A stretch of DNA of 64,000 nucleotides from assembly GCA_963840435.1 (NCBI GenBank), contig CAWIYY010000010.1, positions 186,001 to 250,000 of the forward strand, in the 5' to 3' direction. Made by a program: the position numbers and the translations under genes. This document shows, one piece after another, positions 58,579-64,000 of the stretch. The stretch comes from Bog-473 sp963840435 (GTDB lineage Bacteria > Actinomycetota > Acidimicrobiia > Acidimicrobiales > RAAP-2). The first letter of the stretch is position 1; every line of letters begins with the position of its first letter. A model generated the notes under the pieces. The model made no database searches, was not told the origin of the DNA, and saw only the letters and a program-made list of their open reading frames with translations.

Positions 58579-59646
58579 TCAGGTCGCCGTCGAGAACACC
58601 TTGTGGGAGTAATAGACGACGGCCACCACGGTCAGTACAACGGCGAAGGCGGCCAACGCCCCGATGTCGGGCAGGGTAGTGGCCAGGCTGGCATGGTCGT
58701 AGATCAGCTTCACGAACGTGTCCATGGCCCAGGCCTGCGGGGCGATGTGCCCGACCTCCCGGACGGTCGTGCTGACCGTATCGAGCTGGTAGACGCAGCC
58801 GCCGAGCATGCCGGCAATGATGGCGACGATCACCGCGGTGGCGATGGCCTGCTCCTGCGAGCGCGACCACGTCCCGATGATCACGGACAGCGCGGCGATG
58901 CAGATCCCCAAGAGCACCACGACGAGCAGCACGCTCAACGGGTTGCCCCAGTGCACATTGAAGAGGATGATCCCGACGAAGAGCAGGCCGAGGGCCATGG
59001 CGATGGCCGTGACCATCATGCTGGCCATCTGGCCGAAGACCACCGCCCGCTTGCTGACCGGTGCGGCTGACAGGCGTTGCGAGACACCGAGGCGTCGGGT
59101 CTCGACCATCCCGGCCGACAGGACGAGCACGGCGATGCCCATGAAGAGGACCAGGTTGGCCGGGGCCACGTAGGCGAAGGGCGACAAGGGTGACTCCGTC
59201 GGCGTGGCTTTGAGGGTCTTGTCGGTGAACTTGGGGTTCTTCCCCTCCGCTGCCATCAGGTCCATGAGCGCGACCACGTCGGTCCGGGCCTGGACGGCGT
59301 CGGTCGTGGCCGACTCGATCAGGAAATCGGCCCGGACCGGGTCCGAGTCCGACGACGTCGTCGTCGACGAGGTCGGCAGTTGCACGATCCCCGCCACCAC
59401 CCGCCCCCGCAAGATGTCGTCCGTCAGGTCCGTCCGGTTCGCCTCGACCCGCACCCGCACCCCGTTGGTCGTCTCGGCCAGGTGGAGGAGCCGGGCCGAC
59501 GGGTGCAACAACCCGATCGGCTCACGCGGGCTCCCCTCCAACAGCCCCGTGATGAGGATGATCACCACCGGGACGAGGGTCCCGATGATCAGCAGCCGCC
59601 GGTCCCCCATGGCCCGCTTCAGGTTGACCCAGATGACGGCGGTCAC
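58579..59646 (-). CDS. ABC-2 type exporter permease (second permease)
   Basis: The GTG at 59646 overlaps the upstream permease stop (GTGA); the longer open frame above it is not protein-like. The 355-residue protein has an N-terminal helix (LLIIGTLVPVVIILITGLL), an exported loop of about 130 residues (rich in Thr/Ser, AGIVQLPTSSTTTSSDSD), then five to six transmembrane segments (NLVLFMGIAVLVLSAGM; AIAMALGLLFVGIILF; VLLVVVLLGICIAAL; AIATAVIVAIIAGML; LAAFAVVLTVVAVVYY). This is the ABC-2 plan of drug and lipid exporters. It works with the permease at 59643 and ATPase at 60794 as a heteromeric exporter. Confidence 0.84.
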   Translation of the reverse strand: MTAVIWVNLKRAMGDRRLLIIGTLVPVVIILITGLLEGSPREPIGLLHPSARLLHLAETTNGVRVRVEANRTDLTDDILRGRVVAGIVQLPTSSTTTSSDSDPVRADFLIESATTDAVQARTDVVALMDLMAAEGKNPKFTDKTLKATPTESPLSPFAYVAPANLVLFMGIAVLVLSAGMVETRRLGVSQRLSAAPVSKRAVVFGQMASMMVTAIAMALGLLFVGIILFNVHWGNPLSVLLVVVLLGICIAALSVIIGTWSRSQEQAIATAVIVAIIAGMLGGCVYQLDTVSTTVREVGHIAPQAWAMDTFVKLIYDHASLATTLPDIGALAAFAVVLTVVAVVYYSHKVFSTAT

Positions 59647-60797
59647 GGCTCCACCATCCGGCGCACCCTGGTCATGGCCAACCCGCCCGCCACCACGGCG
59701 ATGACCAGCAGGACGATGAAGGGCCCGATGATGCTGCTGGCCGGTTCGCTCAGCTGGTCCAACCGGCCGAAGCCGACCAGGGCCCACCCGTTGGGCGTCC
59801 CGAGCGCCAGCACCTGGAACGCGTCGGGCAGCGAGCCGGAGGGCAACAGGTTGCCGCCCAGCAGGGCCAAGGCCAACCCGACGAGCAAGGTGATGCCGAA
59901 GGCCTGTTGCTCGTTCTTGGCCAGCGACGTCAGGAAGACGCCGATGCCGCACATGGCCAGGGTCGCCGCCACGCTCATCAAGACCACGCCCAGGGGCGAC
60001 CCCCAGTCGGCCCCGAAGGCAAACGTCGTCACCGCCCAGATCACGAAGATCGTCATCAGCCCGGTGACGAAGATGGCGAGCAGCTTGCCGAAGACGATCT
60101 GGGCCGGACGCAGCGGGGACGCCGTCAGACGGGCCAGTGTCCCGCCCGAACGCTCCATGAACAACGAGCGCATGCCCAATCCGCTGCCGATGAAGAGAAA
60201 GACCACGGCGATGTTGGGGGCGAAGAAATTGAGATCGACCTTGCCCCCCGCCTTGCCGACGTCCTGGGTGGTGATGGCCACCGCCACGGGACGAGACGAA
60301 CCCGAGCCCTCGTCGGCGACCGTCGACGCCCCTGGCACCCGTCGCGCGTAGAGCACGCTCGAGATACCGGCCGCCACGGACTCCGCGTACTCCTGCCCCA
60401 GCTGCGACGTCCCCCGGGTCACCACGTCGAACCCCGGCGTGGTCGAGGCGCCCGGGTCGACCACCGGAATCAGGAGGCTGTCGAGGTGCATCTGGCCGGC
60501 CAGCACCGCGACCCCGCCGGCCAGGTCGCCGGTCGAGACGCCCGACTTCACGGCGCCTTCGCTGGGCATGGAGACCACCGTGATGCCGTGGGGCAACTGG
60601 CTGGCCCGGGCGGCGGCCGCGACGAGCGCGGGGGAGGCGCCCGAGACGCCGATCTTCAACGCCGCCGTGGAGCTGCTCCCGGCGAACGACAGTCCCAGCA
60701 CGGCCGACATGAGCAGCGGGGCGGCCAGGCAGCCGATCAGCACGGAGCGGTCGCGCAGCCGCCGGCGCAGTTCGTTCAGCGCGAGGACACGGATCAA
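59643..60797 (-). CDS. ABC-2 type exporter permease (first permease)
   Basis: The TTG at 60797 overlaps the ATPase stop (TTGA), giving translational coupling. The 384-residue protein starts MIRVLALNELRRRLRDRSVLIGCLAAPLLMSAVLGLSF (cytoplasmic amphipathic helix, then TM1). A large exported loop follows (about 40-180), then five further TM segments (IAVVFLFIGSGLGM; LAIFVTGLMTIFVIWAV; LGVVLMSVAATLAMCGIGVFL; ITLLVGLALALLGGN; IIGPFIVLLVIAVVAGGLAM). MERSGGTLARLTASPLRPAQIVFGK is the usual coupling segment between TM2 and TM3. It is the partner permease of the exporter encoded with 58579. Confidence 0.85.
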   Translation of the reverse strand: MIRVLALNELRRRLRDRSVLIGCLAAPLLMSAVLGLSFAGSSSTAALKIGVSGASPALVAAAARASQLPHGITVVSMPSEGAVKSGVSTGDLAGGVAVLAGQMHLDSLLIPVVDPGASTTPGFDVVTRGTSQLGQEYAESVAAGISSVLYARRVPGASTVADEGSGSSRPVAVAITTQDVGKAGGKVDLNFFAPNIAVVFLFIGSGLGMRSLFMERSGGTLARLTASPLRPAQIVFGKLLAIFVTGLMTIFVIWAVTTFAFGADWGSPLGVVLMSVAATLAMCGIGVFLTSLAKNEQQAFGITLLVGLALALLGGNLLPSGSLPDAFQVLALGTPNGWALVGFGRLDQLSEPASSIIGPFIVLLVIAVVAGGLAMTRVRRMVEP

Positions 60798-61726
60798 TCC
60801 CGTAGCTCTTTCCCGGTCAGGCTCAAGAACACGTCCTCCAGGTTGGGCGAGCGCACCTCGACGCCCGTCAGCTCGACGCAGTGCCGGCCCGCCACCGCCA
60901 CGACGGCGGGCAGGACCGCCGGCCCGTGGTCCGTCGTCAGCTCCAGGTGCCCGTCGACCTCGCTGACGTCGTACACGTTCTCGAGCTCACGGCAGGCGGC
61001 GGCCAGCTCGTCGAGGCTCTCCGGCGCGCAGTTCAGGTGCACCTTGTCCCGCCCGCCGTGCTCGCTGATAAGCCCGTCCGCCGTCCCCTGCGCAATGAGG
61101 TGGCCGTCGTCGATGATGCCGATGCGGTCGCACAGCTTCGCGGCCTCTTCCATGTAGTGGGTCGTGTAGAGCACGGCGATGCCGAGAGCGGCCACGGTTT
61201 CGAGGATGGAGTTGCGGCTCTGGGGATCGACGCCGACGGTGGGTTCGTCGAGCACGAGCACCTTGGGCTTGTGGAGCAGTCCGGCGGCCATGTTGGCCCG
61301 CCGCTTCATGCCGCCGGAATAGGTGCCGATGCGGTCTTTCCCTCTGTCAGCCAGACCGACCAGCTCGAGTGTCTCGGCGATGCGGGCCTCGAGACCCTTA
61401 CCCGAGAGCCCGTAGAGCTGCCCGAAGAAGGTCAGGTTCTCGGTGGCCGAGAGGTCCGGGTACAGGGCCAGGTCCTGGGGGACGTAGCCGACCGTCTTCT
61501 TCGCCTCGATGCTGCCACCCTCGTGCCCATCGATGGTGATCTGGCCCTCGTCGCGCAGCACCAGCCCGCAGAGCATGGAGATCGTGGTCGTCTTCCCGGC
61601 GCCGTTCGGTCCGAGCAGGCCGTAGCACTCGTTGGCCCCTATGGAGAATGACACGCCGTCGACGGCCAGCCGGTCCCCGTATCGCTTGCGGAGACCGTGG
61701 CAGTACAGCATCGGCGCCTGTTCCAT
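60794..61726 (-). CDS. ABC exporter ATP-binding protein (DrrA-like)
   Basis: This ATPase of about 310 residues starts at ATG 61726 with GGGAGG four bases upstream (a GTG at 61729 would leave no spacing). Motifs are Walker A LLGPNGAGKTTTISML, Q-loop VGYVPQDLALYPDLSATENLTFFGQLYGL, signature TYSGGMKRRANMAAGLL, Walker B VLVLDEPTVGVDPQSR and the switch His YTTHYMEEA. The C-terminal extension ends NLEDVFLSLTGKELRD, as in DrrA-type exporters. It leads a three-gene exporter operon. A 22-bp perfect palindrome lies directly before its ribosome-binding site. The exported substrate is unknown. Confidence 0.88.
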   Translation of the reverse strand: MEQAPMLYCHGLRKRYGDRLAVDGVSFSIGANECYGLLGPNGAGKTTTISMLCGLVLRDEGQITIDGHEGGSIEAKKTVGYVPQDLALYPDLSATENLTFFGQLYGLSGKGLEARIAETLELVGLADRGKDRIGTYSGGMKRRANMAAGLLHKPKVLVLDEPTVGVDPQSRNSILETVAALGIAVLYTTHYMEEAAKLCDRIGIIDDGHLIAQGTADGLISEHGGRDKVHLNCAPESLDELAAACRELENVYDVSEVDGHLELTTDHGPAVLPAVVAVAGRHCVELTGVEVRSPNLEDVFLSLTGKELRD

Positions 61727-61738
61727 CACCCTCCCGAG

Positions 61739-61760
61739 AGAAAAGAGGATCCTCTTTTCT
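61739..61760. promoter_or_regulatory. 22-bp perfect palindrome before the ABC exporter
   Basis: AGAAAAGAGGA is followed immediately by its exact reverse complement TCCTCTTTTCT, with no spacer. It starts 13 bases upstream of the exporter ATG, next to its ribosome-binding site, in the 77-base gap after the hydrolase gene on the same strand. A 22-bp dyad of this kind is typical of a TetR/MarR-type operator and could block the exporter promoter. It lacks a loop and a following T-run, so a terminator is less likely. Confidence 0.6.
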
Positions 61761-61803
61761 GCGACCCTAGCAGAGCGGGTTCAGGGCTCCGAGGTCGGGG
61801 CGG

Positions 61804-63228
61804 CTATTCGGGGGCCAGCTGGAGCGGGTAGGACGCGGCGCCGATGCCCAGGATCTCGTCGCGGTCCTCGGCGAGCAGGAAACCGGCCTCGATGGCGGCG
61901 TCGAGTGAATCGGTGAAGCGCTCGAGATACTCGTCCTTTCCGCCGCCGTAGAGCGCGGCCAGCGCCGCCTCGTCGAAAGGCACGGTACGGCCGAAGAGCA
62001 CGGCGAAGTCCACACCGGTCTGCCCGAGCCCGGAGAGGACGGCCGTCGGCGCGTCGACCCACGGCGTGCGGATGCCGCCTTTGGCGTTGCCCTGGCCGTC
62101 GAGGTGATAGCCAAGTCCCGACTCCTCGATGTCGAGCCGGGGTGCCGAGGGCGCGGCCTGACCGTCGGTCGCCCAGCGAACGAGGGCAGCCAGCGCGGCC
62201 TGGGCCACGTAGTGCTGCTGCGGTCCGGCGTTCACCGGCGTCGGCGTCTCTCCCATGATGAGGTTGCGGGTGGGGCGCAGCAGCTCTTCCAGTCGCGCTG
62301 CGCTCAGCGTGCCGTCGTCGTGTCGTCCGGCGCTCACCGTGTAGGTGTCGGCATGGGCGGCGCCCGGCATCTCCCAGACCCGGATGTGCTCGGAGTCGGG
62401 TTGTGCCGCCCGGTGACCGCCGAGGATGACGAGATCCGTCTCGCTCTGCAGGATGAGGACCGGGACCCGTGCGTCCTCGCGGATCACCTCGCCCTTCGAG
62501 GAGATCATGCGCGTCGTCTCCTCGAAGCCGATCCCGTCCCGGGTCCGGATGAAGACGCCGTCGATGGTGACGCCGATGCCGGGCCTCCCGTGGACGAAGT
62601 AGCCGTCGAAAACAGGTGTGTGGCGGTCGATGGCGTTGATGAAGGTCACCAGACAGGCGGCCGACTGCGACTCACCCGCCGCCAGCACGTGCCGCGCCGT
62701 GAGGCCGCCGAGGGGATTCTGGTCGGCCGGAAGGCGCACCAGCTCAGCCACCTGGGCGAACATGTCGAAGGACCAGGCGTCGCCCGGGTGCACGAGGGAC
62801 TCGTAGCGCTCGGGTGCCAACAGCTTGAGGTGGATGCTCTCGACGAACCCGCCGCCGTCGATGCCCACCTTCTGGGCCGAGACACCCACCCAGGCGTGGG
62901 CCTGTGCGGTCAGATGCCGATGAAAGAAGCCCCAGTCCGGTGCGGCGTCGATCCCGGCCGAGACGTTGTGCCACTCGACGACGACGGTGCCGCTGAAGCG
63001 CTCGGGGTCGATCGGTCGGCGCACGACCATCCGGGTGCGGAACGGTGCCTGGGCGTCGAGCACGACATCCCAGCGACCGTCCGCCTCGCGCGCGCCTTTG
63101 AGCTCGTACGACTGGGCCGTGCCCGAGACGGCGTACTCCGTCTCCTCGTAGCCCAGCGTGGCCAGGTCGTAGTCCCGCATGATGTCCGGTGCCGGTCCGG
63201 GCATCACTTCGAACGACGCTGTGCTCAT
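61804..63228 (-). CDS. Alpha/beta hydrolase domain-containing protein (Abhydrolase_10-like)
   Basis: This 474-residue protein starts at ATG 63228. Landmarks match the actinobacterial 'alpha/beta hydrolase domain' family (PF20091-like): GTVVVEWHNVSAGIDAAPDW, FHRHLTAQAHAWVGVSAQKVGI, the nucleophile elbow HVLAAGESQSAACLVTFIN (Ser in G-x-S-x-S), and RVWEMPGAAHADTYTVSAG with the catalytic His. No signal peptide is visible. Members are large hydrolases of unknown substrate often seen near acyl-CoA genes. It is followed after 77 bases by the exporter operon and preceded by a CoA transferase; coregulation is uncertain. Confidence 0.83.
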   Translation of the reverse strand: MSTASFEVMPGPAPDIMRDYDLATLGYEETEYAVSGTAQSYELKGAREADGRWDVVLDAQAPFRTRMVVRRPIDPERFSGTVVVEWHNVSAGIDAAPDWGFFHRHLTAQAHAWVGVSAQKVGIDGGGFVESIHLKLLAPERYESLVHPGDAWSFDMFAQVAELVRLPADQNPLGGLTARHVLAAGESQSAACLVTFINAIDRHTPVFDGYFVHGRPGIGVTIDGVFIRTRDGIGFEETTRMISSKGEVIREDARVPVLILQSETDLVILGGHRAAQPDSEHIRVWEMPGAAHADTYTVSAGRHDDGTLSAARLEELLRPTRNLIMGETPTPVNAGPQQHYVAQAALAALVRWATDGQAAPSAPRLDIEESGLGYHLDGQGNAKGGIRTPWVDAPTAVLSGLGQTGVDFAVLFGRTVPFDEAALAALYGGGKDEYLERFTDSLDAAIEAGFLLAEDRDEILGIGAASYPLQLAPE

Positions 63229-63319
63229 GGCAGCTTCCCTTCTCGACGTGTGCGTTGCACCGTAGCCGTGTCGCCGTGGCGCAGGCCGTGGTATCCGCCC
63301 GCCGGATGGTTCCGCAGTC

Positions 63320-64000
63320 TCAGTCCGCTGCGGCTCCGCCGTCCACAGCTACGCCCTCGGCCACGAGCGCGTCGACCGCCGCCGCGTCAAGGTCCAGCTC
63401 GGCCAGGATCTCGCGGGTGTGCTCCCCGACGTGGGGGGCGCGGAAGCGCGGGATGGGCGGCTCGCCGTTGAAGTCAACCGGGGTGGCCAACATGGGCATG
63501 CTGCTCTGGTCGTCCGGAACCTGGACCACCGCCTTGGCCGCGTGGAACTGCTCATCGGCCACGACGTCATCGATGGAGTTCACCGGGCTCCAGAAGAGCT
63601 CGGGCTCGGTGTCGAAGATCTCCGCCCACTCGGGGAGCGACTTGGTGGCGAAGATCTCGTCGAGCAGCTCGATGAGCTCGCGGGCGTTGACGGCCCGGCC
63701 CGTCGCCTTGGCGAAGCGCTTGTCGGTCAGCCACTCGGGATGGCCCACGGCCCGGGCCAGGGCAGGCCAGTGGCGGTCCCCCTCGAGTCCGACGATCCAG
63801 AACTGGCGCTCGTCCCCGGCCGTGTAGTTGTTCAGCACCGGGCTGTACATCGTCTCGCGCACGCCGATACCGAGCGTCTGGCCCCACATGAGGGTGACGT
63901 TGAGATCGAAGCCGATGGTGTAGCAACCCTGGCGCAGCAGCGAGGTAGAGACGACCTGACCTTGGCCGGTCCGGGCCCGCTCCACCAGGGCCGCGCTCAC
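63320..64000 (-). CDS. CaiB/BaiF CoA transferase, C-terminal part (5' end outside window)
   Basis: The open frame reaches the last base of the window on the minus strand, so only the C-terminal 226 residues are present. They begin within the domain (ALVERARTGQGQVVSTSLLRQGCYTIG), the 'R..tG.Gq.v..sl......' block that follows the catalytic Asp in family III CoA transferases, and include FWIVGLEGDRHWPALARAVGHPEWL and the end block PRFRAPHVGEHTREILAELDLD. The active-site Asp would lie upstream, beyond the window. Substrate unknown. It is on the same strand as, and 91 bases upstream of, the hydrolase at 61804. Confidence 0.85.
   Translation of the reverse strand: MSAALVERARTGQGQVVSTSLLRQGCYTIGFDLNVTLMWGQTLGIGVRETMYSPVLNNYTAGDERQFWIVGLEGDRHWPALARAVGHPEWLTDKRFAKATGRAVNARELIELLDEIFATKSLPEWAEIFDTEPELFWSPVNSIDDVVADEQFHAAKAVVQVPDDQSSMPMLATPVDFNGEPPIPRFRAPHVGEHTREILAELDLDAAAVDALVAEGVAVDGGAAAD

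Noticed and set aside
61739..61760. Rho-independent terminator of the hydrolase gene
   Set aside because: The dyad has no loop and is not followed by a T-run in the minus direction; its place next to the exporter ribosome-binding site fits an operator better.

Overview
The window reads as a high-GC chromosome segment from a free-living actinobacterium. The gene set points towards an Acidimicrobiia- or Mycobacteriales-like organism: four F420-dependent luciferase-like oxidoreductases, an F420/PPOX-type protein, a mycofactocin-coupled SDR, DUF2510 membrane proteins, a DUF222/HNH (13E12-type) endonuclease, many GTG/TTG starts and GTGA/ATGA stop-start overlaps. No rRNA, tRNA, CRISPR array, IS element or phage gene was seen. 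The taxonomic placement is inference.

Layout. (1) 0-10.6 kb: sulfotransferase tail, PIG-L deacetylase, LLM oxidoreductase, three minus-strand acidic/DUF2510 membrane proteins, an acyl-CoA synthetase, PPOX and SRPBCC genes (these three each carry one extra base), a ClpX-type zinc-finger/HTH protein and a cysteine hydrolase. (2) 10.6-16 kb: a branched-chain-amino-acid-type ABC importer whose two permeases and one ATPase are fused into one polypeptide (LivH-LivM-LivG), with a separate LivF and a divergent binding protein. (3) 16-39.3 kb: a large catabolic region with P450, two SDRs, two aldehyde/thiolase-type steps, CoA transferases, amidohydrolases, TetR regulators, acyl-CoA dehydrogenase, FAS1-like hydratase, and two pairs of a cysteine-less thiolase-fold protein with a DUF35 Zn-ribbon/OB protein. 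It ends in a second, orphan binding protein that is a close paralogue of the first. (4) 39.8-56 kb: two convergent-to-divergent operons around a TetR gene, with APH-type kinases, lipocalin-like proteins, an acetoacetate-decarboxylase-fold protein, LLM oxidoreductases, ACAD, CoA transferase, serine hydrolase, acyl-CoA ligase and ALDH. (5) 56-64 kb: HNH endonuclease, P450, a three-gene drug-type ABC exporter behind a 22-bp perfect palindrome, an alpha/beta hydrolase and a truncated CoA transferase.

How it may work together. The importer, two binding proteins, CoA ligases/transferases, ACAD, hydratase, thiolase and putative retro-aldolases look like uptake and beta-oxidation-like breakdown of a branched or cyclic hydrophobic acid; the substrate cannot be read from the sequence. 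Six promoter regions spread over 46 kb (fused importer, thiolase, double CoA transferase, hydratase/ACAD, orphan binding protein, P450) share one AT-rich inverted repeat with the core AGTRTACT. This suggests one local regulon and is the strongest novel signal here. A second recurring oddity is seven single-base insertions in five otherwise good genes, which need read-level checking before those genes are called pseudogenes.
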